Shown here piece after piece: positions 1-8,943 of a stretch of 64,000 nucleotides of DNA. Source of the stretch: Thiosocius sp963808165 (GTDB taxonomy: Bacteria; Pseudomonadota; Gammaproteobacteria; Chromatiales; Chromatiaceae); the NCBI GenBank assembly GCA_963808165.1, contig CAWEET010000016.1, positions 124,001 through 188,000 on the forward strand, in the 5' to 3' direction. A model generated the notes under the pieces. The model was not told the DNA's origin, ran no database searches, and worked only from the letters and a program-made list of their open reading frames with translations. Within the stretch, counting starts at the first letter, position 1; each line of letters starts with the position of its first letter. Made by a program: the position numbers and the translations under genes.

Positions 1-889
1 CGGACAGGTCGGCCTTGGCCAGCCGCGCGCTGGAAAAGTCTGCGCCGACCAGATTGCCCCCGATCAACGCCTGCTCCAGATTGGCCGAGCGCAAATTGGC
101 GGCGCGCAGCTTGGCGCCTCGCAGATTTGCGCCTTGCAGGTCGGCACCCGTGAGGTCGGCCTTGCTGAAATCGGCCTTGCGCAGACTCGCCCGGGCCATC
201 AACACCCCCTTGAGGCTGGCGGCCTCGAGGCTGGCGTCGGCCATCTGTGCTTCGCTGAAGCGGGCATTGGCGAGATCGAGCGCGTCGAGCTTGGCACGTT
301 CGAGCCGCGCGCGAGAAAAGTCCGCATTCCTGACGCCGCCGACCTGTCGAAGGTCCAGCGCCCGCAGGTCTGCACCGGACAGGTCGGCCCCATCGAGAAT
401 CGCCCCACTGAGTTTGGCATTGCGCATCGCCGCGCCCTCCAGCCGGCTGCCATTCAGATCGGCCCCGCGCAGGTCGGCATGTTCCAGCATGCTGCCGCTC
501 AGATCGCTGCCACCAAGTCGTGCGTTTCGCAGGTCTGAATAGGCCAGCCGGGCGCCTCTCAGATCGAGGCCGGTCAGGTTGGCGCCGGACAGGTCAATAC
601 GCCCGAGGCTGGCTTTTTCGAGTTCCGCACCGCGCAGGTCGGCGCCGGACAGGTTGCCGCGGAACAGTATGGTTTTGCGCAGCTTCGCCCCACGTAGATC
701 GGCGCTCGAGAGATCGGTACTCATCAGCCGCATCCCGGACAGGTCCGCCCCGGCGAGGTTGCATTTCGGACAGTGTCCGCTGTCGAGCAGTCTCTGCAGG
801 TCCGCAGGTGCCGCTGTGAGCTGCGCATCGGCCATTGCGGTGTTGATCGATGCCATGGCCAATAGCGTCGTGGTAAGCAAAGAACGCAT
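1..889 (-). CDS. Secreted pentapeptide-repeat protein, 3' end beyond window
   Basis: The minus-strand frame is open from an ATG at 889 to the window edge (about 296 residues seen, no stop), so the C-terminus is missing. A GGGG-type ribosome site lies about 8 bases upstream of the ATG. The first 20 or so residues (MRSLLTTTLLAMASINTAMA) look like a Sec signal peptide. A short CxxC segment (HCPKCNL) follows, and then nearly uninterrupted five-residue repeats of the A(D/N)LxG type run to the edge. Pentapeptide repeats fold as a right-handed quadrilateral beta-helix. A leading CxxC block before the repeats is common in exported members, whose function is generally unknown. A DNA-gyrase-mimic role is unlikely for an exported protein. 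The family call is secure; function is unknown. Confidence 0.9.
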   Translation of the reverse strand, partial: MRSLLTTTLLAMASINTAMADAQLTAAPADLQRLLDSGHCPKCNLAGADLSGMRLMSTDLSSADLRGAKLRKTILFRGNLSGADLRGAELEKASLGRIDLSGANLTGLDLRGARLAYSDLRNARLGGSDLSGSMLEHADLRGADLNGSRLEGAAMRNAKLSGAILDGADLSGADLRALDLRQVGGVRNADFSRARLERAKLDALDLANARFSEAQMADASLEAASLKGVLMARASLRKADFSKADLTGADLQGANLRGAKLRAANLRSANLEQALIGGNLVGADFSSARLAKADLS

Positions 890-963
890 CGTCGCTGCCC
901 CTAGTGTCCTGAGTTCGAATTAGACCATAATCACGCGACGGATACGGTCCGCCGGCGCAAGCC

Positions 964-1929
964 TCAATCTAGCAGCGTGAGGGCCGTGTTCAGAAGCTCC
1001 GGGCCGCTGTCAGGGCGGTGCGCCCGTTCCGAGAGGAAGCGACGCCAGGCCCGGGCGCCGCGTTGACCCTGAAACAGCCCGAGCATATGCCGCGTGATCC
1101 TGTGCAGCGGCACGCCTGCCGCGTGCTGTTGCTCGGTATAGGGAAGCATCCGTTTAACGACCTGCTTTCGAGCCACCATGTCGGTCGTGTCACCGAATAT
1201 CCGGCTGTCCGCGTCGACCAGCATCCAGGGGTTCTGGTATGCCTCGCGGCCGATCATCACGCCGTCGAGATGCACGAGTTGTTGCTGGGCCTGGGCCAGG
1301 GTCTTGAATCCGCCGTTGATCACCAGCTCCAGGTGGGGGAAGTCGCGTTTGAGCTGGTGCACCACCTGGTATCGAAGGGGCGGGATCTCGCGGTTTTCCC
1401 TGGGGCTCAATCCCTGCAGCCAGGCCTTGCGCGCATGCACGATGAAGGTCTTGCAGCCGGCCTGTGCGACGCTGTCGACGAAACGAGCCAACGCATCGTA
1501 GCTATCCATATCGTCGATCCCGATTCGGTGTTTCACCGTGACTGGCCGCGGGCTGGCCTGCGACATCGCTGTGACACAGTCGGCGACCAGCGGCGGGTCG
1601 GCCATCAGGCAGGCGCCGAACCGTCCGGATTGCACCCGGTCGGATGGGCAGCCGACATTCAGGTTGACCTCGTCGTAGGCCCACTCGTCAGCGAGTCTCG
1701 CACAGACAGCCAGTTCAGCGGGATCGCTTCCGCCGATCTGCAGCGCCAGCGGGTGTTCTGCCGGGTGGTAGTCGAGGAAGCGCGCCGGCTCGCGGTGTAT
1801 CAACGCGCCGGTGGTGATCATTTCCGTGTACAAAAGGGTGTGGCGGGTAATCTGCCGCAGGAAATAACGGCAGTGACGATCGGTCCAATCCAGCATCGGC
1901 GCTATGCATAGGCGGTGGTCAGGCATCAT
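964..1929 (-). CDS. dusA: tRNA-dihydrouridine(20/20a) synthase DusA
   Basis: FMN-dependent enzyme that reduces uridines 20/20a in the tRNA D-loop using NADPH. Seen in the 321-residue product: N-terminal APMLDWTDRHCRYF, the EMITTGALI segment, the LNVGCPSDRVQSGRFGACLM block with the catalytic cysteine, VKHRIGID, the HARKAWLQGLSPRENR stretch typical of the DusA subfamily, and the FMN-phosphate region VINGGF and MIGREAYQNPWM. I chose the ATG pair at 1929/1926 because homology begins immediately afterwards; an open extension to 2079 carries no family sequence. No strong Shine-Dalgarno is visible. It is transcribed convergently to nothing and apparently alone, ahead of the pentapeptide gene. Confidence 0.95.
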   Translation of the reverse strand: MMPDHRLCIAPMLDWTDRHCRYFLRQITRHTLLYTEMITTGALIHREPARFLDYHPAEHPLALQIGGSDPAELAVCARLADEWAYDEVNLNVGCPSDRVQSGRFGACLMADPPLVADCVTAMSQASPRPVTVKHRIGIDDMDSYDALARFVDSVAQAGCKTFIVHARKAWLQGLSPRENREIPPLRYQVVHQLKRDFPHLELVINGGFKTLAQAQQQLVHLDGVMIGREAYQNPWMLVDADSRIFGDTTDMVARKQVVKRMLPYTEQQHAAGVPLHRITRHMLGLFQGQRGARAWRRFLSERAHRPDSGPELLNTALTLLD

Positions 1930-2570
1930 TGAAAAACGTGCAATAGAACAGTCAGATAAAGCCTTGCCGTTGACGACGGTGGAACCAATCCGGGATTGGA
2001 TCGCTTTACGGGGCCGCCGAACACAATCGTATCGAAAACAGATACTAACAGGGCCGAATTCGTCGTTTACGAAAAACACCCGAAAGCTTCATGCTGGCAA
2101 AAGCGTGCTGATCCGTTGAAAGGGGCCTGCGGTCCTCCGGGCGCGGTTCGCCAATCGAGAATGGCGATGCCGCCTATTACAACCTCTTGGCACCGGCGGG
2201 GGTTGTTTGGGCGGGCCGAGCTGTAGATGATCGCGTCATGGCCGCCTCCCGCCGCCGCATTCCAGCGCGTATTCCGGATCGCCTGGAGCGATCGTCTGCC
2301 AGGGTGTCGTCGTGGTAGTAGTAAAGGGAATCGTACTGAATGCCAGCATCGATACCCTGCCACGATGCGGCGGAATTTGTGTGTTCCACTGTGACTGCTC
2401 GGGGCCAGAATCTGCTCAAGATTCCCAAAACCGGGCCGAGTATTCCCGTCATGTGTACTTGGATTCCTCCGGCCGCGACGCTGGGCCAAGGGCCGCAGGT
2501 CCTTTGGGCGGCCTGCGTTCTGCGTCCCTCGTCGACGCGAGCGGCCATCCAGCCAACATGGAGAACCCCT
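1930..2570. other. Intergenic, about 640 bp, no convincing gene
   Basis: The region lies between divergent dusA and the binding-protein gene and should hold both promoters. Overlapping minus-strand frames between about 2070 and 2340 contain short protein-like stretches (QYDSLYYYHDDTLADD in one frame, HDAIIYSSARPNNPRRC in another). They break between frames and have no good start, so at most this is a decayed gene. No repeat or hairpin stands out. Confidence 0.4.
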
Positions 2571-2595
2571 ATGCGAAAGCGATCGACAACTCGCT

Positions 2596-3519
2596 TTGTT
2601 GCTGCTCTGCATCTGGCTGGTCGGGCCGGCATTCGCAGCGGCGCCGAAGCCGCTGCGGATAGGCACCAATGTGTGGCCAGGCTACGAGCCGCTTTACCTT
2701 GCCGCCGAACGTGAGGATTGGCGAGGCAGCTTGAACATCCGGCTCGTGGAGTACCCGTCGGCGACCGAGGTGATTCGGGCATTCCGGAATCGAACCCTGG
2801 AGGCGGCCGGGCTGACCCTGGACGAGGTTCTGACATTGCGCGAGGCTGGCATTCCACTCAGAGTGGTCGCCGTGCTGGATATTTCATCTGGTGCCGACGT
2901 CATACTGGCCAAGCCGGAATTCAGCAGCTTTGTCGATCTGATGGGGCGGACGATCGGCGTGGAAAGCACTGCGCTTGGAGCCTACGTGCTCACCAGGGCG
3001 CTGCAGCTCAATGATGTGAAACTCACCGATGTCCATGTCGTGCACCTCGATGTCAGCGCGCACCTGCGCGCCTTCAACAATGGCCTGGTCGATGCGGTGG
3101 TGACCTTCGAGCCGGTCAAGACGAAACTGATGGGCGCCGGCGCTCGCGAGCTTTTCAGCAGCCGTGAAATACCGGGGGAGGTCGTGGACGTGCTCGTCGT
3201 TCATGCTGAAACGCTGCGCTTTGAGCAGCGAAGACTTCGCGAGATGCTGGAAGGCTGGTTTCGCGCGCTGAAGTACATGCAGAATGAACCCCTGGCTGCG
3301 GCCCGGTTCACTGCCCGAAGGCTCAAGATGACGCCGCAGGAGGTGATCAAGAGTTTCGATGGCATTGAATCGCCTGATGCCTCTCAGAATGTGCAGCTGT
3401 TGAATCAGGATCTGCCCAAGACGCTGGAGCGTCTGCAGGAGACCTTGGTCGGTTCGGGCCTTCTCAGAGAACGTCAGGATGTTCATGACCTGCTCGACAG
3501 CGGACTTCTTCCGCATTGA
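2596..3519 (+). CDS. Periplasmic substrate-binding protein, SsuA/NMT1-THI5-like
   Basis: Type 2 periplasmic binding protein of the NMT1/THI5/SsuA class (sulfonate, taurine or thiamine-precursor type ligands). The mature part begins with LRIGTNVWPGYEPLYLA, the usual first strand and loop, and continues through IRAFRNRTLEAAGLTLDEVLTL and GVESTALGAYVL. The continuous frame opens at TTG 2596 with LLLLCIWLVGPAFAAAP, a signal-peptide core that lacks a basic N-region. An ATG at 2571 with a GGAG site encodes MRKRSTTR, an ideal N-region, but in another frame; removing one T from the TTT at 2595-2597 joins them. No ABC permease or ATPase is adjacent. The next gene, a c-di-GMP sensor, starts at the stop codon, so a sensing role is likely. 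Ligand unknown. Confidence 0.85.
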   Translation: MLLLCIWLVGPAFAAAPKPLRIGTNVWPGYEPLYLAAEREDWRGSLNIRLVEYPSATEVIRAFRNRTLEAAGLTLDEVLTLREAGIPLRVVAVLDISSGADVILAKPEFSSFVDLMGRTIGVESTALGAYVLTRALQLNDVKLTDVHVVHLDVSAHLRAFNNGLVDAVVTFEPVKTKLMGAGARELFSSREIPGEVVDVLVVHAETLRFEQRRLREMLEGWFRALKYMQNEPLAAARFTARRLKMTPQEVIKSFDGIESPDASQNVQLLNQDLPKTLERLQETLVGSGLLRERQDVHDLLDSGLLPH

Positions 3520-3521
3520 CG

Positions 3522-6401
3522 ATGGTAATGGCCCGTTTTTCGCTACGCGTCATCCTTCCCATCGTGCTTGGCAGTTTTCTGCTGCTCGTGACTGTCGTCG
3601 CATATGTCACCAGCCAGCAGATCATCATCGAGGATCGTGAGACCTCGCTCCTGCAGGAGATGCACGCCAGTCTCAATGCCACCCAAGGCACCGTGGAGCG
3701 CTTTTTGCTGCTGCGCCACCCCGAGGGTGTCAGAAAGGTGATATCTGCCTTCGGCTCCGATCTGGATTTGAACGTTGCTCTCGTCGCGGATCAAGATGGA
3801 CAGATCGTCGCGTCGACTGACTACCGCGAGGAAGGACTGTCGCTTGCGACCACAGAGTACGATATCGATCCAGAGATCGTCGAACGGGTTACCCGCAAGA
3901 TGGTCGGCGAAGTTGCTATCTCTTCGGATCGGCACTGGTTGAACGGATACGCCAGTATCTGTGACCCGAATGTATCGGATCAGCTGCGTTCACGCCGTTG
4001 CGGCTTGCTGTTCCATCAGATCGATCTTCGGTTTCACCGCGAAGGGGCGTCGAACGCGCTGTTCGGTCAAGCCAGGATCGTTGGCATCGGGTTTGCGCTA
4101 GCTGCCTTGTTGGTGCTGCTTATGGCACATCGACTGATCACGCTCAGGGTTACTCATATCATCTCCACCTTGGACCTGTTTGGCAGCGGCATGCGTGAAA
4201 AACGCACGGGCCTCACCGGTGAGGACGAGGTCGCGACGCTGGCCCGCTCGGTGGACGGCCTGCTGGACAGGATAGTGGGCGACGAGGCCGCGTTGCGTGA
4301 CAGTGAGGAGTTGAAGCGAACCATCATCGACAGTACGAACTTTTCGATTATCTCGACCGACGCCGCGGGTGTGATCCAGTCGTTCAGTGCAGGAGCCGAA
4401 CGTATGCTCGGCTACCGTGCGGTCGAACTGATCGGCAAGTCGACTCCGGCGTGCATTCACGATGCCGATGAGATAACGCGACGGGCCGCCGATCTCAGCA
4501 AGGAGCTCGGCCGGCGGATAGAGCCCGGTTTTGGTGTCTTTGTCGCCAAGGCGGGCCAAGGGAAGGCAGACGAGCGCGAGTGGACCTATGTTCGCAGGGA
4601 TGGCAGCCGCCTCATGGTCAGCCTCTCGGTGACGGCGTTATTCGGCGCCGATGGACAAGTCACCGGTTACGTTGGCGTGGCGCGCGATGTCACCGAGGAG
4701 AAGGCGGTCGTGCAGCGACTGCGTCTGGCTGATCAGGTCTTCCGGGGTGCGGGCGAGGCCATTCTGGTGACGGATGCGAAAACCAAAATCGTCGACGTCA
4801 ATCCAGCCTACCTGGAGGTCATGGGATTCAGCCGTGCAGAGGTCATCGGTTCCAATCCGACGATCGCGACGTCAGGTTCGCACGATGCGGCTTTTTATCA
4901 GGCCATGTGGCGCAGTCTGGAAAGCACGGGCCGTTGGTCGGGCGAGCTGTGGGACCGTCGCAAGAACGGCGAAATCTTTCCTCAATGGCTGACCATAAAC
5001 GCTATCACAGACGACCGGGGCGATGTCACCAACTATGTCGGGATATTCAAGGACGTTACACAACAAAAGGCCATCGAGCAGAAACTTCAGCGCATGGCCT
5101 ACTATGATCCGTTGACGAACCTGCCGAACCGCTTGCTGTTTCGCGATCGGCTTGAGCACGAAATCGAGGTGGCGCGAAGGGACGGAGATATCCTGGCCGT
5201 GATGTTCATGGACCTCGACCGGTTCAAGAATGTCAACGATTCCCTTGGGCACGATATCGGCGACAAGCTGCTGATCGAGGCCGCGAAACGCATTCAGGGC
5301 GCGGTAAGACAGAGTGATACAGTCGCGCGCCTGGGCGGTGACGAATTCACCTTGGTGCTGTCTTCGCTCAAGGATGTTGCGTATGCCGGATATATTGCGG
5401 ACAAGCTGATCCAGGACCTGCAGGCCGTCTTCGAGATCTCCTCAAACCACGTGTACATCGGGGCCAGTATCGGGCTGGCGATCTACCCCCACGATGGCGA
5501 CGATTTCGCCGCATTGACGAAGAATGCGGACACCGCCATGTACCTGGCAAAACAATCGGGGCGCGGGTGTTACAAGTTCTTCACCGCTGAGATGGACTCG
5601 ATGAACGTCCGACGTCTGACCGTGGAGGCAGGTCTGCGATCCGCCTTGGCGCTTGGGCAGTTGAGCTTGCGATATCAGCCTGTGATAACTGTTTCGAGTG
5701 GGCGGCTGATCGGCTTCGAGGTGCTGCTCCGCTGGGATCATCCTGAACTGGGCAATATTTCGCCGAAAGAGTTCATTCCCCTGGCTGAAGAGAACGGGTT
5801 GGCCATACCCATCGGTCACTGGATGTTGCGCACGGCCTGCACTGAACTGAAGTCCTGGCAACGTGTCGGTCATTCGCAACTGCGGATGTTCATGAATCTG
5901 TCTGCGCGGCAGCTTCAACATGAGGCCCTGGTCGATGAGATAGGAACGCTGGTCGACAAGTTCGAGCTGGCGCCGGCCTCACTGGGATTCGAAGTCTCGG
6001 AAAGTGTCCTGATGAGCGATCCCGACGGCTCCATCAGGGTGATCGAGGCCCTGCATGGACTTGGCGCCAGCATCACTGTGGATGACTTCGGAACGGGATT
6101 CTCGTCGATAAGCTACCTCAAGAACGCCCCGATCGATGCGTTGAAGATCGATCGTTCTTTCGTGCGCCGCGCTGCAAGTAATCCCGAAGATGCGGCGATT
6201 GTCCGGGCCATCATCTCCGTGGCCGACCGCTTGAGCCTGCTGACAATTGCCGAGGGCGTGGAGACACAGGCGCAAGTCGATTTTCTGCGCCGTGAAGGTT
6301 GCATACAGGCCCAGGGTCGCCACTATGCGCTGCCGCTGACGAAAGATGATGCCATGGGCTATGTGCTGGCTGGCGAATACTCACTCGACGCCGCGGGCTG
6401 A
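3522..6401 (+). CDS. Membrane sensor: HAMP, PAS-PAS, GGDEF-EAL
   Basis: About 960 residues. An N-terminal transmembrane helix (FSLRVILPIVLGSFLLLVTVVAYV) is followed by a periplasmic region of roughly 150 residues, a second helix near residue 190, HAMP (about 205-258), two PAS domains (about 265-395 and 405-520), GGDEF (motif near 605) and EAL (about 700-945). The cyclase has intact RLGGDEF and an RxxD product-inhibition site (RQSD) five residues before it. The phosphodiesterase has EVLLRW in place of EALLRW, plus DDFGTGFSS and IAEGVETQAQ, so hydrolysis is plausible. It makes and/or degrades cyclic di-GMP. It is translationally coupled to the binding-protein gene (stop at 3519), suggesting the binding protein presents ligand to the periplasmic domain. 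Starts at 3516 (TTG) or 3528 (ATG) are also possible. Confidence 0.92.
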   Translation: MVMARFSLRVILPIVLGSFLLLVTVVAYVTSQQIIIEDRETSLLQEMHASLNATQGTVERFLLLRHPEGVRKVISAFGSDLDLNVALVADQDGQIVASTDYREEGLSLATTEYDIDPEIVERVTRKMVGEVAISSDRHWLNGYASICDPNVSDQLRSRRCGLLFHQIDLRFHREGASNALFGQARIVGIGFALAALLVLLMAHRLITLRVTHIISTLDLFGSGMREKRTGLTGEDEVATLARSVDGLLDRIVGDEAALRDSEELKRTIIDSTNFSIISTDAAGVIQSFSAGAERMLGYRAVELIGKSTPACIHDADEITRRAADLSKELGRRIEPGFGVFVAKAGQGKADEREWTYVRRDGSRLMVSLSVTALFGADGQVTGYVGVARDVTEEKAVVQRLRLADQVFRGAGEAILVTDAKTKIVDVNPAYLEVMGFSRAEVIGSNPTIATSGSHDAAFYQAMWRSLESTGRWSGELWDRRKNGEIFPQWLTINAITDDRGDVTNYVGIFKDVTQQKAIEQKLQRMAYYDPLTNLPNRLLFRDRLEHEIEVARRDGDILAVMFMDLDRFKNVNDSLGHDIGDKLLIEAAKRIQGAVRQSDTVARLGGDEFTLVLSSLKDVAYAGYIADKLIQDLQAVFEISSNHVYIGASIGLAIYPHDGDDFAALTKNADTAMYLAKQSGRGCYKFFTAEMDSMNVRRLTVEAGLRSALALGQLSLRYQPVITVSSGRLIGFEVLLRWDHPELGNISPKEFIPLAEENGLAIPIGHWMLRTACTELKSWQRVGHSQLRMFMNLSARQLQHEALVDEIGTLVDKFELAPASLGFEVSESVLMSDPDGSIRVIEALHGLGASITVDDFGTGFSSISYLKNAPIDALKIDRSFVRRAASNPEDAAIVRAIISVADRLSLLTIAEGVETQAQVDFLRREGCIQAQGRHYALPLTKDDAMGYVLAGEYSLDAAG

Positions 6402-7100
6402 GCCGCGGGGTTGATGAGAGCCTCGGGCCCGGCGACGAGAGATTGAAATTCCGGTGCGGTGGACGCCGTGACTCTGCGCATGCCGGTCGAAGTCCGGCCT
6501 GGGGCCAGGCAGGCGAATGAGATGTTGCCTGGCGTTTGCCCTTGAGTATCCGCGGAGTGTCCTGCTCCGCTCAAGGCGGATTTGCCGCTCGAGTCACGCT
6601 GACGGCCGTATCACTATCGGGCGCATCCATGCGTCTCTCCGCTGCCGGACCCACGCGACCAGTCGTTCCGAGCGATTTATCCGCTCCAAAGCGGCGTTCA
6701 CCCGTACCTTTCCGGCGCGATCATCCAGATCCTGGCGCAACATGCTGGCCGCATGGATCGAGACATCATGTCCAGTCAGCGGGAAGGCCGCCCCTATGCG
6801 CCGATTCTTGGGATCGACCATGCCGTACGTTGTTTGTCGACGTATTCGCTGCAATTCTCTGGGACGTCACGATTTCTACTAAAGAATGACCGGTTTTAAC
6901 GGCGGCACCTTCGCCTAAACTCCAGGAATGTCAAAATATTGTCCATTTTGTTGGGATGAGTGCAGCGTTGCCGCAGCGGCACCATTCGACCCGTGGATCC
7001 GCGCCAGCAGACGTGCCAGGTCCGCGGGCGTGCCATCGATTCTGACGTGTTCCGCTGGCAGCGCGCTGAAATCCAGGCCCCGTCCCCAGGAACCAGGCAC
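6402..7100. other. Intergenic, about 700 bp, no secure gene
   Basis: The region lies between the sensor gene and folX. Two minus-strand frames look mildly protein-like: 6594-6854 (86 codons, containing RIGAAFPLTGHDVSIHAAS) and 6915-7100 (61 codons, containing DFSALPAEHVRIDGTP). Neither has a recognisable family, a clear ribosome site or a partner, so I do not call them as genes. The folX promoter must lie in the right part. An AT-rich patch at about 6870-6955 is the likeliest place. Confidence 0.35.
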
Positions 7101-7529
7101 ATGACCGAATACTCAGCCATCACGCGGATCACCAACCTACGGCTGCGAACCCACATCGGGTTCAATCCCGATGAGAGGACCAAACGACAGGACGTCGTGA
7201 TCAACGCGGAGATCCATCATGTCGCGAAGCCGGCGGCATTAAACGACGATGTCGGGGCCGCGCTCGACTACAAGATGATCAGCAAGTCCATCATCGATCA
7301 CGTAGAAGGGGGCCGTTTCCTGCTCCTGGAAAGGCTGGCCAACGACCTGGTCGAAATATGCAGTCAAGATCCTGCCGTGACCCGTGCAGTGGTCACCGTC
7401 GATAAACCGCATGCGCTTCGCTTTGCCGATTCAGTGTCGCTGACGCTTCAGTTCGACAGGCAACAAAGCCAGCAAACGAGTGAGAATCCACATGAAAATT
7501 ACCCCCGTTCGCTTAGCAAAGCATCCTGA
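7101..7529 (+). CDS. folX: Dihydroneopterin triphosphate 2'-epimerase FolX
   Basis: Member of the FolB/FolX aldolase fold. FolX epimerises 7,8-dihydroneopterin triphosphate to dihydromonapterin triphosphate. The product starts MTEYSAITRITNLRLRTHIGFNPDERTKRQ, the family's first strand, and contains the conserved middle ALDYKMISKSIIDHVE and FLLLERLANDL. FolB and FolX are hard to separate by eye. The FolX call rests on the following folE and folM genes, an association described for the tetrahydromonapterin pathway. The tail (about 20 residues, polar) is longer than usual and overlaps the start of folE by 38 bases, implying translational coupling. The upstream extension of the frame to 6960 lacks family sequence, so ATG 7101 is preferred. 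Confidence 0.88.
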   Translation: MTEYSAITRITNLRLRTHIGFNPDERTKRQDVVINAEIHHVAKPAALNDDVGAALDYKMISKSIIDHVEGGRFLLLERLANDLVEICSQDPAVTRAVVTVDKPHALRFADSVSLTLQFDRQQSQQTSENPHENYPRSLSKAS

Positions 7530-8169
7530 AATCAGTTCCGAAGCGGCGCTGGTGAGAGACACGCTGATCGATCTCGGCCTCGAGACGCCGATGATCGAGA
7601 ACGGCCTCAGCAGCGAGCAGAAGTACGAGCGTATCAGAGACCTGATGGGCGATGTGATGGGCACACTGGGTCTCGACCTCGAAGACGACAGCCTGGCTGA
7701 GACACCGCACCGTATCGCCAAAATGTACGTTCGCGAGATTTTCTCTGGTCTCGACTACACCAAGTTTCCAAAGCTGTCGCTGATCGAGAATAAGATGGGC
7801 GCCAACGAGATGGTCAAGATTCGGGATATCGATCTCACCAGCACCTGCGAACATCACTTCGTGACCATCGACGGGGTCGCCAAGGTGGCGTACATACCCG
7901 GTGATAAGATCATCGGCCTGTCCAAGATCAATCGCATTGTGCGGTTCTTTGCTCAGCGCCCGCAGGTGCAAGAGCGCATGACGCGCCAGATACTGGTCGC
8001 GCTGCAGACCCTGCTCGGCACCGACAACGTCGCCGTGAGCATCAATGCGACCCACTATTGCGTCAAATCGCGTGGCGTCATGGACAGCAACTCACAAACC
8101 AGCACTACCGCGCTCGGCGGTTGCTTCATCGACAATATCCACACGCGTGCGGAGTTTCTCAATCCATGA
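7492..8169 (+). CDS. folE: GTP cyclohydrolase I FolE
   Basis: Zn-dependent enzyme that converts GTP to 7,8-dihydroneopterin triphosphate, the first step of folate and pterin synthesis. The 225-residue product contains the zinc and active-site signatures STCEHHF and HYCVKSRGV, together with IGLSKINRIVRFFAQRPQVQERMT and the SQTSTTALGG C-terminal region. This is the homododecamer (FolE1) type, not FolE2. ATG 7492 has a GAGTGAG site 5-11 bases upstream; a GTG at 7480 is an alternative. It sits between folX and folM and overlaps both (ATGA with folM), so it is probably dedicated to monapterin production rather than being the cell's only cyclohydrolase. Confidence 0.96.
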   Translation: MKITPVRLAKHPEISSEAALVRDTLIDLGLETPMIENGLSSEQKYERIRDLMGDVMGTLGLDLEDDSLAETPHRIAKMYVREIFSGLDYTKFPKLSLIENKMGANEMVKIRDIDLTSTCEHHFVTIDGVAKVAYIPGDKIIGLSKINRIVRFFAQRPQVQERMTRQILVALQTLLGTDNVAVSINATHYCVKSRGVMDSNSQTSTTALGGCFIDNIHTRAEFLNP

Positions 8170-8879
8170 CCGCCGATCCGACGCTGATTACCGGTGTCGG
8201 CAGACGCGCCGGTTTTCATATCGCCAAGGCATTCCTGCTGCGGGGTATGCCTGTGATCGGGACCTTCCGAACGCGGTATGGGCGCCTCGACGAACTCAGC
8301 GAACTCGGTGCCGAGTTGCATCGCTGCGACTTCAACGAGCGTTCAGATGTGGAGTCCCTCATCGGCCGTGTCACTTCAGGCCATCAGCGGCTCCGTGGAA
8401 TCATTCACAACGCCTCAGACTGGATGAGCGACGATACTGACTTGCCCCTCAATCAGGTCATCGAAACCATGATGCGGGTGCATGCCAACGTACCGTTTGA
8501 GCTGAACCACGCACTGGCTCCACTGTTGGAAGCCTGTAGCGACACGCATGCGGATATCGTCCACATCGGTGACTACGTCAGCGGCCGGGGTAGTAAAAAA
8601 CACATCGCCTACGCTGCGAGCAAGGCCGCACAGGACAACCTGACGCTTTCGTTCGCCGCCAGACTGGCACCCAAGGTCAAAGTCAACAGTCTGGCGCCAG
8701 CACTCCTGATGTTCAACGAAGACGACGATCAGGCCTACAGGGATACGACCCTGTCGAAGAGCTTGATGCACAGGGAGGGTGGATTGGACGAACTCCAGCA
8801 TGCCGTCGACTACCTGTTTGCCAGTCGCTACGTGACCGGCAGGGTTTTGCCGGTAGACGGTGGTCGGCACCTGAAATGA
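8166..8879 (+). CDS. folM: Dihydromonapterin reductase FolM
   Basis: Short-chain dehydrogenase of the FolM/pteridine reductase group, which reduces dihydromonapterin (and weakly dihydrofolate) with NADPH to the tetrahydro form. The product shows an N-terminal TGVGRRAGFHIAKAF cofactor loop with the arginine pair typical of pteridine reductases, IHNASDW in place of the usual NNAG, and the catalytic Tyr-Lys pair in YAASKAAQDNL. Downstream are VNSLAPALLMFNEDDD and RVLPVDGGRHLK. The 237-residue length fits. The start codon overlaps the folE stop (ATGA). Tetrahydromonapterin serves as cofactor for phenylalanine hydroxylase in related bacteria; no phhA is present in this window. Confidence 0.92.
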   Translation: MTADPTLITGVGRRAGFHIAKAFLLRGMPVIGTFRTRYGRLDELSELGAELHRCDFNERSDVESLIGRVTSGHQRLRGIIHNASDWMSDDTDLPLNQVIETMMRVHANVPFELNHALAPLLEACSDTHADIVHIGDYVSGRGSKKHIAYAASKAAQDNLTLSFAARLAPKVKVNSLAPALLMFNEDDDQAYRDTTLSKSLMHREGGLDELQHAVDYLFASRYVTGRVLPVDGGRHLK

Positions 8880-8943
8880 AGCGCGGCCCATCGATTGGAT
8901 CATGGTCAGTTCCGTCCTGCAGCGCTCCTCCCGAGGGGGCAAA

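Noticed and set aside
15..923. Three plus-strand open frames across 15-923
   Set aside because: They are the antisense of the pentapeptide repeats; the minus strand shows the A(D/N)LxG repeats and a signal peptide.
2067..2857. Overlapping minus-strand frames of 200 and 226 codons
   Set aside because: Protein-like patches switch between frames, there is no good start, and the right part overlaps the binding-protein gene; at best a remnant.
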